Shown one piece after another: positions 1 to 15,001 of a DNA stretch of 64,000 nucleotides. The stretch spans positions 1,630,125 to 1,694,124 of the forward strand of contig NW_024104368.1 of assembly GCF_003945595.2 (NCBI RefSeq), given 5' to 3'. This stretch comes from Pipra filicauda (taxonomy: Eukaryota > Chordata > Aves > Passeriformes > Pipridae). The position numbers were made by a program, and so were the translations under genes. Position 1 is the stretch's first letter; every line of letters starts with the position of its first letter. The notes beneath the pieces were generated by a model, which worked only from the letters and a program-made list of their open reading frames with translations, had not been told where the DNA came from and made no database searches.

Positions 1-2139
1 CCAGTTCCTAATGGTGTAACTGCCTGTGGAAGTGCAGAGGAGACAAAGATGATCTGCACTGTGGGATGCCAAGGGGAGGGGATTGCTGGGGAAGGGGTAG
101 ATACCTGGCCCCAAGTCTGGTCCTCCATCCCAAGGCATGCCCAGGCAATAAATCCCTTGATCTGCCCCAAAATCTTGACAGCACCTGGGGTGGTGCTAAA
201 GTCAGGTCAAAACAGGGTCAAAGGGAGATACGTTGGCCACAGTGCTTTCCACTCACCTCATTTTCTATATCTTTAATGTATATGGTCCTGTCAGCAATGC
301 TGCTTCCTACTGACTATTCCACAGGAAAAAAACTCAGCCTCAAGTCATCTGCAGGATGAATTCCCCTATAGCTCTCTTAATGCCTTCAATTACACTGGTG
401 TGCCTTGATCTTATGAAATATTTTCAATTTCCAGAACAGTTTTGACATGGGGAGAGAGGAAGGGACAGTGAAGAACAATACGCTTCCAATAAAGCTTGGC
501 ATCATTCAGGATTTCTTTCACCTCAGCAAAAAAATCCTTTAAGACACAAATAAATGTAACTTATTAAGTTAGCAGGATCTCCTCCTAATAGTGCAATTAG
601 CTTTCATAGAAGATAGGCCCATGTACTGTCTTGAGAATAGACTCTCAGGCATATATAAGCATGTAATATCAGGCACACTTCTCTCAAATTAAGGAAAGCA
701 TTTGTCATTTCCAATGCTGACATTGAAAAAGAAGTGTTTAAATGCTCTATTAGCATAGAATCCCAAGGGATCTCGTGAGCAGTGCCTCTCAAGGAGCAAG
801 CCCCTGCACCGACTCCTGCAATTCCCTTTTCGCTGCCTGAAGGAGAAGCACTGCTGGGGAGCATCATTTACAGGGGAGGAGGCAGCAAGACCCACAACAC
901 TGCAACGAGCCCAGTAACAAGTCAAAGCTAAGGTATCTGAAAGACTTTGAGACTTTACCTCTTGCAACCACATAAGGAACCTCTGCAGCAGTCCCATCCC
1001 ATCCTGAACTCTCACAGAGGTCCAGACCTCACTCCCTGGCTTTGTTGCTCCGCTTGGTAGAACACACGTGGACATACCTGTGCATTGGCTACCGCTCTGC
1101 AGATTACGCAAAAGCAACTTTGCTTTATTTCAGTCACTTCAGGGTTGGTAAATTGTAGCCCTTATCCATCAACAGGATGGTCTTCATTAGTCTGTTCCCC
1201 ATCATTTAACATGACTATAGGCCATCACCAAACAAATTACACTGACTACTTTATTCACATGCTGTATTCAGCAAATAGGGAAGAAAATGTATTATTCTGG
1301 TAACTGATTCATGTTTGCCACCATATACATGAGGCAAATGTGTCCAGGAAATGCTTACTTGCCCAGGGTCACCCAATGGGTAAGTGCAGACACTATTCAT
1401 TTGCAAGGAAGCCACAAGAAATAACTGCAAGGAAAGCAAAGCCACCATACAGACTGAAAAAAAATGATCTAACAAATACTGCCACACTATATCCAAGAAT
1501 GCAACACAGTGTTTTATTACACATTTAAAATTAGTACATGCTGTTTTGTTGGTGTCAACACAGGCTTGAAATGCCTGATCCTTCACACTCCACAAATCCT
1601 ATGCAGTGACAAAATCGACTCTAATATCTAGATGGCAGCAGTTACATCTCCCATTGGCTGTTTCTGTAACCTGAAGAGAAGCAGCATTATTTCCAGAGCA
1701 CAACTCACATTGTGGATGGGCAAAATCACCTTCTGAGGGTGTCCGTGTTTCTCAACCAACCAGGACAACAAGGCTCTTCATGCAGGTACCCTGAAGGACA
1801 TGCATCCTCACCCAGCAGGAACCCATTTGTGATTCCCATGGTCTAGGCTCCAGGTGAGGGACAGGAGGATAGCAGTAACAGCACTCGGTGTCGCACAATT
1901 TCCAGCTTCTCTTCAGCCTACACTGTTTAGCATCTGGAACATCTAATAATTATTATTAATTGCACTTAACTGCAAACTGTAAAATAGATGTGATGAATGT
2001 ACAAATAAAACTCTGGCACACCTGCAGCTTAGCTCTGGCTCTTCACTTGGGTTCAGTTTTATCATGCAAAGTTTGACCCATCTGTTATATATGTGCTACA
2101 ATCAAGCTTTGCAAAACCCGTCAACCTGCAAGCCTTGGC
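1..2139. other. unique non-coding sequence
   Basis: I see no gene here. Short open frames occur on both strands, the longest about 142 codons on the minus strand at 689-1117. None shows a recognisable domain, a signal peptide or a splice-bounded exon structure. The sequence is AT-leaning and unique, and I recognise no transposon fragment. A short AT-rich run of TAAT-like triplets lies near 1940-1960. It reads as intergenic or intronic vertebrate DNA. Confidence 0.6.
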
Positions 2140-2640
2140 AACAAAACCAGCCCAAGAGATGTAAGCAGCAATCTGAGAAGATACTCCCCAGGAATTAGAT
2201 TTTGTAAACAAACATTTCAGCTAATTGCATTCTTGTTCTCAGTGCAATGAAGGTCCCATTTAGCCAAAGCATTTGTCTACAGAGTTTAGTTTCTTCCATT
2301 TAATGAACGTTGATCCTGTCTTAGCCTCTGCTGGTATATCATCAGGATCAACATGAAATGCTAATGGAGAAAGATGCTTAATATCATTTCAAGTGTTTAA
2401 GTTACAACTGCAGCTATTAAAGCAAATCCATTTTACCTGTTCCTTCACTGGCTCCCCACTGAGACAGATTTAAAAATTTCCGTGGGGAGAAGTGATTCAT
2501 AATGGTTACACAGATGAGAGAAAAAGCCTTTCACCATTAATTACAGCCAGCATTTTCCAAACCCAAGCTGGTCATTTTGCCGGCACAACACGTAATTAAG
2601 CAAGGCTCATTTTATTTTGTTGCCTTCATAGATTAGTTCA
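2140..2640. promoter_or_regulatory. candidate conserved non-coding element, homeodomain-type motif cluster
   Basis: Seen: TAATTG at 2222-2227, TAATTA at 2538-2543 and TAATTA at 2593-2598, with further TAAT cores near 2297 and 2361, in unique sequence without simple repeats. Known: TAATTA/TAATTG are core sites for many homeodomain factors, and clusters of them are common in developmental enhancers. Inferred: the stretch could be a distal enhancer. AT-rich DNA gives such motifs by chance, so the call is weak without alignment to other birds or mammals. Confidence 0.22.
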
Positions 2641-5600
2641 CTTTGTAAAAAGCAAGGTAGCTGCCTCCAGCAGTAGAGATAACTATGCCAACCAGAGAGA
2701 AAAATAAGGCTTTGTCATCCGCTTGCAGTCCACAGCAGAAAAATCCAACAGATCCCCCAGTTTTCAGTCCCCTTGCTGGTTCAATGCAGAAATTAGTGTT
2801 GCTCCCTGTGGCATCCCAAACATGAGATCCTGTGGTGCACCCGTGTAAGGCAATCACCCTAGTCCCATGAATCTAGACCTTGGCAGTCAGAAAAACTTCC
2901 TCAATTTATAACTTTCCAACTGCAAAGTCAAAGTGCAGGACATGCAATACCCAGAGCAGTGAGGAGGAGGAGGATGCTTCCTGCCCCTCATCCCTGTAGA
3001 GTGACTGGAGTGGGCCCAGTCCCAGTGGCATCCATAGTAGCCTCGCAGTCTGTGCTTTGGGGACATCACAGAAATAGCAGGAGGGGATGATGCATTCACC
3101 TGAACTTCACTTGCCCAGAGAAGTGAAACCTTTTCAGAAACCACGTGAATTTTAAAGCAGGACTGTTTGTTTCTTTCCTCCCATGGCTCAGTCTGCCCCT
3201 CAACCTCTTTGAGGAGAAACTTTTCCACAGCAGAGGCCCTTGGTATATGTGCCTGACAGGGTCTCAGTTTTGAACTAGGCACCCAAAACACTGGTTGAAG
3301 CCCCCAATGCTTGTGAGGCACAGCATGCTGCTGGCAGCTATCGTCAGAAACACTAGAGTTATCCTCATGCAGATTTTAAAAGGCCACTATTTATGCATGT
3401 AAATTCTGAAGGGCATTAGCGGCATCACTGACACACACTGACAGCCAGCCCAGCTCCGGGAAGGGAATAAGCAGCAGCAACTGCCTGAATAATTGATGTG
3501 CTTTTACTCTGCCCCATGGCCCAGTTATTACATTGCTCACTCCCTTCAACTGCCTGTGGTTTCTAAATTAATTAGAAATCTTAATGTCATGGCCAGCCAG
3601 TTAAAAAAAAAAAAAAAAAGACACTGAGAACAAAAGAAGAGAGTGCTTCTCATGCCCTTGAGCCTTGGGATCTCTTCCTTCAGTCTGGCCACGCAGGGAA
3701 TAAAAGCGCAGTCTCAATTTCTGAAGCACTAGACCCCGCACACTGATGCCAACAGCAGCACAGCATGAAACCCAGTCAATCTGCAAAAAGCCCCCACTGC
3801 ATGGGGCTGAACACCCCCATCCAGGTCACTGCTCCCATAAGTTGGGGCAAAGCCTTTCCTATGGGCTGACTCATGCGCATAGCAGCTACAGTCTCTCAAC
3901 ACAGTGAAAAACATCTGACACTACGTCCCTAGCCTGGCCACTGCAACCCAGTCCTATGCAGCACCAAAGAAAAGGATGGCGCTGCAATCTGGAGCAGTGA
4001 AAGAGCTCATGGTTGCTCTGCTCATACAGCTGACAGAGCAAAATGACTCTGTGGGATCCTGTTCATGAGATGAAAAAAAAATGTGTGCAACCTGACCTCA
4101 AAGAACAGGAGATCAAATACAAAATGAGTGGCCATGTTTTTGCTATATATATGCCTTTATCTGCTTACAATATTGGTTATGCTTAAACTTTAAAACAATA
4201 TCTATAGCTATCAAGAGACCCAGTGGGAATAATTCTCATGTTTGAGCCACAGTGAAAAAGCACAGGTAGTTGTGCTTCAAGGCCTTTTAAAGCACTTAGT
4301 CATGAAGAATCTTGGGATGTTTTTAATCTCCTTGAAAAAAGAAATACTGGGGGTTTTTAAATCTCTTTACAACAGTACCAAAAGCATAAATACACAGAAA
4401 TTACTGAATGTGTAAGGATAATTTTAAATTGCACAGATAACTTAGACTAATATATCATCTTCTTATAAAAAAACGGTGAAATACCAGTGAAACTCAACAG
4501 TGTGGCACAGTCTTCCTCTCTGCCAACACATTATGTCATACTGTAATCTGCAAGATCTTGAGATAGAGAAAGGTATAAACCACCACCTTTCCATTATTCC
4601 TCTTCGGAAATTCATTATTTTAAAGAAATCTGATTTTCCAGTCTTTACTTTTGACAAGGATAAACTGACATACTCAGAGCACTGAACTGTCTGACTCCCC
4701 ACTAAAGTTATTTCACATCTCCTGTACACGTTAAGTGCCCAAACATGACAGCCCCACAGCAGTGACGGCAATCACCACAGCTGGTGATGGCGACAGAAAG
4801 CTTTACGGAGTTTTAAATGGCACTGTAAATCCAAACAGAAGTATCCAACAAAATGAATCCCATTTGTTAGCACATGAAAGGTAGTTCACAACACTGTGAG
4901 CCGAAACTATAGGAGAACGTGGTTATCTAAAACTTTAATGCACTTTGATCAAGCGTTTATTTGCTCAGAGAGCTTCTTCCTCTGTCTGCTATTTTTCCTC
5001 TCCTGCCATAACTTTGCATTAAACTGATGCGTGCAGAGACCACCACGAAAAAAATACAGAAGGCTCCACACAAGTTGCAAGTTTAGGCCCTTTCAGTGTT
5101 TTTCAACAGGCTTCTTGAGATGACACTTCCATTTGTAGGGTGGGAAGATGGACTTTCAGCAAATTGTAACACTCATACATGAAAAGAAGGTAGAATTGTT
5201 CCATCCTGTGATTTGTTTGCATTTCTCATCTTGGCTTCATACTGCCTCTAAAACGCACATGCTAATTATTGGCAGAATGGCACTGCAGATGTAGTGAACA
5301 CAAGATGTCACTCACATGCATTTTTCAAACCCAAGCAATGAAATAAAGCATCTCGTAAGAACATGTCACGTGTTCGTACAGAAACTTTCCTGATCCTGGC
5401 AACATCTGCTATCTCTCTGCCTCTTCACATCCATGTTTTTAAATCTCACTATGCTTGCTTTGCTATACTCAAATGTACAGACCTTCACATGATATATAAT
5501 CTTTTGCTCTTCATACTGTGGTATGTACGTACATCTCTTCTCACTCTGAAGTTATTACATTAATTAATATAAAAATTTACTGAAAGGCTCAGCTCATGTC

Positions 5601-8224
5601 AACTCCTCTAGCTTAACCATAGTAACAATGAAGCCCTACACAGGGGCTTTAAAGCAGAGGTGGGTTCCTGATTCCTCTTCTGGATTACCATATAGATGAA
5701 AGGATGCACCAGCTGAAGCAAGACTGCCACTACTCAACGTGGCCATGCCCTTCTTGTCCAGCTTTTACATCACTTGTCTCCAGCAAAGAGCAAAGTGCAA
5801 AACCACACGGGATCCTATAGGGGTGCTCCCCTTTCAGCCTTGGAAAGAAGGTAGAAGAAGGTACAGGAGACAGCAGCAGTATGGAGCAGCACAGGTTTCC
5901 TCACTGCTTTTTGGAGCCTAGTCTTTCAAGACGCAGCCCCTGGCAAAGTGTCTCATGAAAGTTTGATGAACAGCATTTTGTTTAACACCAGCAACTGAGC
6001 TACAGCCCTGTCGAGCTGCATTGCCCAAACAAAATGTCACAACCCAAGAGGATCAAGAAACTCAATTGCAAGAGGCAGGCTTACAGGCAGCACAGGAGCT
6101 CACAACCTCTGGAGCAGGGGGCACTGCCCCACAAGTTACTCGGTCACTGAAACATGAGGAGGCTGCTGTAACACTGATGAACACTGAGCCTCCTTCAATA
6201 CTTGCCCAGCATGCTGCAAGGCTGCACTAGGCAGTCTTGCAAATACTCAGAAGTCCACAGCCCTCTTTTACCCTTTTCACTTCTACATGCACCGAAAAAA
6301 TCCACAGTGTGCTCTTCCCTAACATTCACTTCAGCATTTTCATGCTCTGCTGCTTTTGTTCCCCCGTTCCCTTTACATAAAGGAATATTCTCAAGAAACA
6401 ACTGCACCTGCATAACTGAATATACACAAAACCCATATGCAGAGACAGTGCTGTGGGCTCATGGAACATGACCAAGTCTAAATATTTTAGCACAGCAAAC
6501 AAATGAGGCAATGAGGCTAGACTATATGGTCCAGTAATTACCTTTTCTTGTTCTTCAGGTGCTAGAAATCCACACGCTATTTTTTGCAGAGTACCGTATT
6601 CAACATTGCTGGAAAAAAAAAGAGAAAAAGAAACAAACTTAAAATGTTTATATTTGCCTCTGAGGACTTATTAGGCACTCATGAACTTTCTCCTATACAT
6701 TCACCAGAGGATTCATCAATGAACAACTGGTTTTGGTCAACAGAGCTGATTTTGAAAAGCCTGTAAGAATCTTTAATCTCTATGAAACATATTTCTGTAT
6801 GGGAAGACAGTACTAACACATAACCAACAATGCCTGGATGAAAAATCAGTGGACAGTATCACTACCAATAATAAAAAAAACCCCTAAAGATACAACTAGT
6901 TATCAAACACACATGTAGGTACATGAGTATCTCTTCACCATAACAGACTCCAATGTGATCTAGATAAACTATTGTTATGCTAGAGGATTTATCAGTGATT
7001 TTTAGAAGTTGCTGCATCAGAATAATAAAGAAATATCTAGTTTGAAAGAAGAGAAGGTAAAATAAATTATGATTGCAAGGATAATAATTCCTGTTCCTCA
7101 GCAGTTTACAACTTAAAATTCCTCTGTCCCTTTACATCTTCAGTATTTTCTTCTAATTATAGTGTTAGATGCTAAATGTAACATTAATTGACAAAACCAT
7201 GAAATGGATGGATCGAGGTCAGCCTCCTGGAAATGTTGGTTTTATTAGGATTAATTACACATGAAAAATTGCTCCTCACAGTTGAGATTGCTACAGAGGA
7301 AACTTCAGTGAGAATCAGCCTTGTCAGAGTCAGGCTGGGTGGTATAGGACTCCAGGACCTTATCCCATCCCAATGAAACTATTAGAAAACAAAATTAAAA
7401 ACCCATGCAAGGGAAACGGTAATGACTCCTCCTGCCTAAAATTTTGCTTCCTACATTAACTATAAGCCCAGCTCATTTTCTGCAACCTGTAGGAGACGAC
7501 ACAGGTCATTTGATTTTTAAGTAGTGTATTAAAATGAAAAAAACTTTAAAGATTGACTAAAATAGGATCCAGTGTTAAACTGGGGTCAGTTATTCCAATT
7601 GCAGCAGTGGGTCCCCAAGCCTTTCCCAACCAGGGCTGTAGCACAGCTTTCACCCTGTTGCCATGGTCTCACACACTGGACCATCCTACACCTTAAAAAA
7701 GTTGCAGACTAAGAAATGGTCCTAGGGCTCCATTTTCACATCTTAGCTAATCCAGAATGGTCTTACTTTAATTTTCAATGGCAAAAAAGGGAAGTTGCAT
7801 CCCAACTCTAAGCACCCCTTGGCAGGTACTTCCCTGAGAGTATGAGAAGAAGGACATAGAGGCATCGGTCTCTAACACATAATTCATATTATTTACGTAC
7901 TAAAGAAGCAATTGCTTGCATTCAGTAACCTTGGAAGTCAGACAAGTAAATTAAAACCTTAAACAAGGCTTGAGAGTCCAGCATCCATGGTGCTTTTCAA
8001 GTGATTTCTCTGTAATAGGCAAGTATGGATATTCTGGAGGAAAAAGAGACCTATTCCAGGTTGCCTGTCAGCAAAATTGCCGCTGTAAGCAATAAACAGA
8101 TTTCGGATCATCTAAGAAATTTACAGGCAAACTCAGGGTAAGACCAGCTATTACTTCTCCCCATATAAGTGAAAAAGTCTCTATATGTAAAGACTATACC
8201 CATTTTCAGCCTTGGATTTTGATC
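2641..8224. other. unique non-coding sequence
   Basis: There is no supportable gene. Open frames of 60-144 codons are scattered on both strands and have no recognisable protein features. The one at 2887-3321 on the minus strand is the longest. The only repeat I can point to is the poly-A run near 3.6 kb, listed separately. The remainder appears unique. Confidence 0.6.
3603..3619 (+). repeat. poly-A run
   Basis: This is an uninterrupted run of 17 A. No retroposed gene or SINE body is recognisable upstream of it, so I treat it as a simple repeat and not as the tail of a processed copy. Confidence 0.85.
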
Positions 8225-8247
8225 ATATATATATATATATATATATA
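8225..8247. repeat. (AT)n microsatellite
   Basis: About eleven uninterrupted AT dinucleotides follow a GATC and lead into CAG. It is a pure dinucleotide tract and likely to vary in length between individuals. Confidence 0.9.
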
Positions 8248-11200
8248 CAGTTTCAGTACAAAAAAAACACTTTTACAAGGGTAGAGCAGACCAGGCAACA
8301 CCTCATAAGGGCATCCATATACTTTAATTCTAGGAAAAATGCCACTTGTTTAGACTACGCCACTTGTGTTTTATAGCAAAACCTTCACTTGGTTCCAAGA
8401 AGCTTTTGGAGAATAATTCTCATGCAATCGAAGTAGTACAGAGCAGAGAAATTGTAATTTGCCTAGTTTGAAGAAGTTAATGTTTGTTACCCCGTTACCT
8501 TACAATGGCTTTTTAAATGAAATTAAAACAAGATCTTTGTTTCATTTATGATACCTTACATTTAACTTCTGCTTGGAGCGTAAAGGGCTAGAGACAGCAC
8601 AACATACAGTGGTTTATGGATCTTCTGTGTCATTTTAGGATTCAGCACGTGCTCTCCTCCCAGCTCAACTTTATTTTATCATAATGTGAGTGTACTGACT
8701 GGTAAATTTTTCTTGTCTTCCCTTCCCAAATGCCAAATGTATAACCTTGAGTTGGCCTCTGCCATGTGCTATTGCTATGCAGATTTCAAATGCAGATTGG
8801 GGAATTCTTGTTCTTATTAAAATAAGAAGGGAACTATACAGGGATTCCTGCAGAGCAAAGATCTTGCAAAATACTTGCTAGAGAGCCAGCGGGTGCACTG
8901 TAGGAACTGCAGGGATTTGGCATTAGCCCCAAAAGAGAGAATAAACACACTAAAGAAAGAGACATTGCTTTACCTTTGACACCTACTAACACTCAGCAGT
9001 ACAACACCTGCCCTGTGAGCAAGGGAATCTTGTTTTGATCTTGTTTTACTACTTTCCACACCACTCAACTAACCTGCTCCCCCCGCGAATCTACAGTACT
9101 TCTCAGAAAGCATTTGTTTCTTCCCAAGTTCTTCCCCGGTCATACTTTGCCTGGACAATTTGGTTAAGTGGTTTCTCTCCCTTGCTTCATCCTGTATTAC
9201 CCTGGAGCTCTACCTGCCAAGATTACTGCTCAGTGAGTAATGTAGATACTTCAACATAGCCCACTCTTACTAACATGGCTTCTGGTGTTCATGTGGCTAA
9301 ATATTTCTAAATCCTCTGCTATGGTGAGTAATGTATCCACCCAAGTAGGACAAGGGTATATTGTTCTGCATCACTAGATGCCACAAGAAGGGCAATTAAT
9401 CTGCAAACTGGCATGCTGCTGCACCTTCATCCCAAACGAGAAGCTACTAATAAGGAGAGCAACAATAAACACTTTCTGTTTGGCAACAGCAAAGGTTGGG
9501 AGGAGAATCCATCAAGATGGGATGGCTCACCCTCAAGCAGCTGTCTTCACTACAAAAAGCCAAGCAATACAATTTCAGTTGTAAACACTCACAACAAAGG
9601 GACCCACAAAAAAGCACGTGAAGTTTTAGACAACCTTCTGAAAAAGGCCTTGTTTGTTAAAATGTACCAAGCACCTCACTTCTGACTCTGTTGAAGCAGA
9701 GGAGTAAGCACCCAGCCTCGTGCTTTTGGAGATGAATACCCATGTGGAGCAGCACTGCATTGCTCCCAGATATTAGCATCTCTGCATCAGCCTGATGAAA
9801 CCAAATCAGCAACTTTCACCTACAGCGACTTAATTAACATGCACTCTACAGATTTCTCCAAATCCTCCACGCTGCCATCCTCCATTGCCACGCTCTTTTG
9901 ATGAAAGTGATTAAAGCTAACAATTATAATTTCTGTTAGAGATGTCCCTAGAGGCTTCGGCAAGGCTCAGACTTCATTGTTCACAGAACACAATGCAAAG
10001 AAATCTCTCTCCTGAAGAGCTCATCCTCCAAAAAGACAAGGAAATGAAGGAATAGCAGGAAGACACGGAGACAAAAAATTATTGCTCAAGGTCAAACAGC
10101 AGGTCTCTGACAGAGCTAGAAGAAAACCCTACTTCTCTAGAGCACTCCTGAGACTGATGACTCCCCAATACTAAGCTGTTCAACAAATATATTTTATTTA
10201 CCAAGTGTCAAGAGCAGGTGAAACAGTTCACAGTGTTACTTGCTGTTCCATTTTTGATCATGTCTTCTTGTGGTGACTCTCCAAGCAAAGCTAACCATGA
10301 CAGCAAAAGAGTTACATTCCCTTCACCTTGCGAAGAAATGCTTCCCATACTTTTCCGTGCAGATTACTGACAAATCAATCCCCTTTAATTTTTTTATTCT
10401 TCCATCAATGCTTTCAACAAAGAGTGATTGCTCAAGCACCCTTCTCAACCTTGCACTTCCAATTTTTTAAAGAATGGTCAATCTCAATATGCTTAATTAT
10501 AATTGCAAATGGATCGTTTTATCTTGTACTCTTCTGTTTTAATGGGATTATGTATCGTCAAATCTCTACAGTAACATTTAAAGTAAAAATCTCCTACGTC
10601 ATTCATATGTGGTTTAGATATTTAAAACATTAATATGCAACCTGTGATATTACAAAAGGTTAGATTTCTAACTCCCTGGCCCAGTTATGACACCATAAAT
10701 CTGATTTAATTTTCACTGATAACTAGAAAAATCTTTCCAAGGCAGTATAACTGTAATTTGATAAAATTTCTTGACAGACAATTCATCAGGAAGAGAGTGG
10801 TTCTGTTGTGCTTTGTACAGCGACAGCACAAAGCATGAGTGTGCAAAGAGAGTGAAGCTTTTAGTCTTTGCAAACAACTTCAGTGCATAAAATATTAAAA
10901 GCATTGCTAAACTAATCTCTGGCAAGAACTGCAAGCGATTCACTACAACTCATATTACGAATGCCTTTGGTTTACCATTTAAAAAACATTAGAGTCTACC
11001 ATTATGGTTGTGTATCACAGTGCTATACATTAACCTCTGCAATCTTCCAACATGCAGTAACAGAAATTGGGCTATCTGGCAAAAAAAGCTTAAAAAGACG
11101 CAATATTTAAAGAGAGCAGACAGAAAAGCTCCTCACTCCTTCCTGCCAAAGACAGCAGGAGAAAGTCCAGTCCTCTTTTCCTCAAAGCAAATGGTAAAAT

Positions 11201-14200
11201 CCCATTAATTTCCCCTGGAACCGACAGACCCGCAGCATCTGGGAAAAGATTCAGTCTAAATACATTGCAGACATAACAGATGAATGATTTGGGGGAGAGG
11301 GGTCGCCTGCTCTCATTTTAACACTTCTGTGTAACAGGAACAGAGCAGGTCATTTCTGTAAGCTTGAAAATGCTTTGTGAGCTTTCAGTAGGATTTTCCC
11401 TTCAGCATTTTTTGCCTTCTGTCTCCATTTTATTCTTGTTCCTATGCTTAATGGCTTTCAAATCTGTTGAGCATACAAGATGCTTAAAGCCTACACTTGA
11501 TATTTACTGTTGTAGGACCCACATGGATGAAGTATTGTTCGCCTACAATTAATAGGAAAGACATTTACACTTCAAATATTCTGGAACAATTACGTCTTCT
11601 CCACTAAGGAAACAAACTGCAAGCTAAATTTTCACTTACACATTATATGGAAGTTTTCATAGCAAGACATCTATTTTAGGTACTGAAAAACAATCGTAAT
11701 AAAATGCTCATCATATTTGCAAATTACTTTAATTTCCATGATGAAATTTATCCACTCAGAAATACGTCTAATAACTAAACGAGAAAGATGCATTTGGTTT
11801 TGTAACACTTTTCAAAGATTTTTTTTTCTCAGTGGGATAAGAAACTTCTAAAAATATGCAAAAAATAAGAAAGAAAAAGAAGACAGAGAACATAGCCCAA
11901 TGCTAAAACAGCAACACTCACCTAAGGCATGCTGGAGTCATGCTCCTGCTGTGCATGATGCAGAACACACACTTAAAACACCTTGCCACTTCCCCTACGA
12001 GGTCACTGGCATGCTGCTCTCCTTCCTGCATAACTACCTGGCTCCTTTCCCTCACCCTCCACTTCTGACATATCTGAAACTCCATCCAAACCCATATGCT
12101 TCTGTTAAATATATTGAGTTTGAGGAGAAAAAGGTCAGCATCATTTTGTCTCAACCAGCTCTAGCTCCCAGCTGTCGGGACCAACGGGTGCTGGGGTTAA
12201 GCAAGATTTTTTGCGCCTGTCTTTGAAGCAGAAAGCAGCCATTATTTCGAGCTGGCATCCCAGGGTTTGTTTTTTTCCCAAGCAATATACTGGTTCCAAG
12301 TGGTTTCTGAAGCAACCACCAGGTAGCTATGTGAAGCCCAGGATCTGGTATTGGAAGATCCAGAGAGTTCCCTGCAACAGCAAGGCATTTAATGAGAGAG
12401 GAGAGGGGAGCCTGGAGTCCTGCCAAATCTAATCCTGGCTATACGTGCCACAGCTGGATTTCTTCAAGTAGGGGCTATTACACTGGCACACTGCTGACCA
12501 AAGTCTTCTGTTTCGTGTAAATTCTCTGCAAAGACCTTAGGAGATAAAACTGATTAATCCTAATTAAAATGAAAATCAAGGAAATGACACAGTCTGTTGA
12601 ATCTACTTGATGAATCAAAAGCCTCCCTCATTTCTATGTTAATTGTCTTTTTACAAATGTGCAGCACTCTCATACGCACAGAATAATGTTTTCATATTTT
12701 TCTTCACTTGGAACACTGCAGGACAGATGTTAGAAAGCAACCAGAGAGCCCTTCTGCATTATCAGGCCCCTGCAGAAGTGCCTAACTGGGTGCCGACTCC
12801 TTTCTCAGACTTCTCGTGGCTTTAATAAGAAAATCACATCCCGCAGCGATGCGACAGCCCAGACACTGAAGCCAGGGAAGGACCAGCACCCGGCAGGACA
12901 CAGCACCTTCCAAGCATGCTCAAAGGTACGTAAGATGCCCCATTAGCATTCACTAGGGAATATACCATAAGTTAAATTCAACCAACATAAACAGACTGAA
13001 TCTCTGCTCTCGATTTGCACGGGTCTGATAACACTTCCCTGAAATATCGTTGCTCGAGTTTTTATCAAAAGCCTGCTTGCACATAACACCGTATCACAGT
13101 GAGGACATTTGGGAAAGCAATCAACCAGCAAAGACTCTCTTTAAGTGCAAAAATGCAGAACAGACCCTTTCAAGGACAGTTCAACTTTGGATATGAGTAA
13201 TTTAAAGAGGAATGAATCAGTACACTGCTAACACCAGCCAATTATGAGGTGGAATGCATAGGAGGGTCTCCTTCCCTATAGATATGAACGTAACACATTA
13301 AAGAGATTCACATTCAATTTGTATCCATTGAAAATTGCATGTTGTCTAAACTTGTGGGGGGGCAAGGCTAACCTAAAATAAGTGCTAAAGACACACTGGA
13401 CAAAATCCAGAATCTGCTGCATTACTTGCTTAGACACCATTTATTGTGGTTACATTTTATTATACAGTAGTAAAAAATTACAAGGCAACATCCTGTGTTA
13501 TTTCCCACTGGGATAAATGATACAGATGTACTATTAAACCTTAAAACCAGCACCAGTCTGCCAGGCTACATTCCATTTGTGTCTTTATAATGTGTCAATA
13601 GGCTGACATTTATGCCTTCTGATGGTAAAGCGAATTATGTTATAGGCATTTAAATGTGCCATAAAATGCATAGCACTGCACAAACCTAGAACTCTTCCAG
13701 TCTTTACCAAAACTGCACACACCCAAAAAAAAAAAAAAAAAATCCCACCAGCTATCAGCATCGAAACTTGGGACATACTGACTTCATTTTTTCCATGCTA
13801 AGCCAAAGTTTTGAGGGACTTTTAAAATATTCTTATAAAAAGGGGTTAATGAGATCTTTCTCCTGTGCATACGTTCAACCCACAGTTAGTTTTCATTTTG
13901 GTTTATAGATTTTTGTCCTCTCCCAGAACATTCTGCTTTAAAATCTAAATAACTGGCTTCATGATGGGTGACAGGACAAGTCCAACCCTCGAGCTGAACC
14001 ACAGGCCATCACAAAGCCCTATCCTGACACTTGCAACCAAAAACAGGAGCTCCAAGGTGCCTATCCCAGTTTGATACTGCTGTCAACCTCAGCTGGGGAG
14101 GCACTCCTGAAGATCCATCACAGCTTGCAGCCCAAGGGCATCCTGAACCATGGAAATACACCAGCAAAGGGATGATCTTATGGGGATCTCACTGCTAGTC

Positions 14201-15001
14201 ACAGACTATATGTGAACTAAGACATGATCTCAGCGTGGTCACTGGTGCTGAGGGTCTGAGGGACATTACGTCCAATAATTCTGATTTAAAATGAGCTTTC
14301 TCTGCTTAGTCACCACCAGATACTTTGAAAAGGCCAGCCTTCCGAGAAATCAAGACAAAACACTCACAGATTGACTATTAAATGTCCTGCTTGTGGGAAG
14401 TAACAAGATTAAAACATGGAGACTAGCACACAATGGTTATCTTAGCCCCATCATGGTCTCCCCTTAATGCCACCCCCCAAAGTTTGTCAATGTGAAATGA
14501 GGCAAAATTTCTTTCTAAGAAATGAAGGTGGTAGAACCAGACTAGGGAACACAGAAATTCATCTTTGTTGTTAGATGGTCACAATTAAAAAGTCCATCTG
14601 TGGCCTAATTACAGGGGCTACCTGGGCTACATGTATACTGGGGTAACTGGAAGTGGTGGATAAGGAAGCATAAACAGCAAAGTATAATGAGTTTGGTCTA
14701 AAACCAAAGAGGCGACGATGTTGCTGTTGAAGCTTTACTCACACGCATCAAATTCCTTAATAATATAAAAGATAAGCAGGCAAAAGCAAAGGTGGAGTTC
14801 AGAAATATGCAACCTGGGAGAGCATGCTGGAAGGAGGGCTACATCTCCAGTTACTATCCCTCAAGCAACTGGCTTGAGACGATAAGGAAAAGTTGCAAAC
14901 ATACCAACTCTATAGTTTTCTGCAGGGATCATGTCTTGAAATGATTATGGTTGAAATAAGGGGCACTGATATATCTGGGACTTATTTAAGGAAAAGTCCT
15001 T
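8248..15001. other. unique non-coding sequence
   Basis: I see no gene in this 6.7 kb. Frames such as 10328-10633, 11900-12226 and 12151-12426 are under 110 codons, have no domain I recognise, and overlap frames on the opposite strand. There is a poly-A run near 13.73 kb, listed separately. No clear CR1 or LTR fragment is visible. Confidence 0.6.
13725..13742 (+). repeat. poly-A run
   Basis: An uninterrupted run of 18 A preceded by CACACACCC. No retrotransposon body can be seen attached to it. Confidence 0.85.

Noticed and set aside
13970..14060. Possible CR1 3' fragment (AAGTCCAACCCTCGAGCTGAACC)
   Set aside because: The CATAGAAT-type tail and the GGAAGGGAC block are missing, and the match is short.
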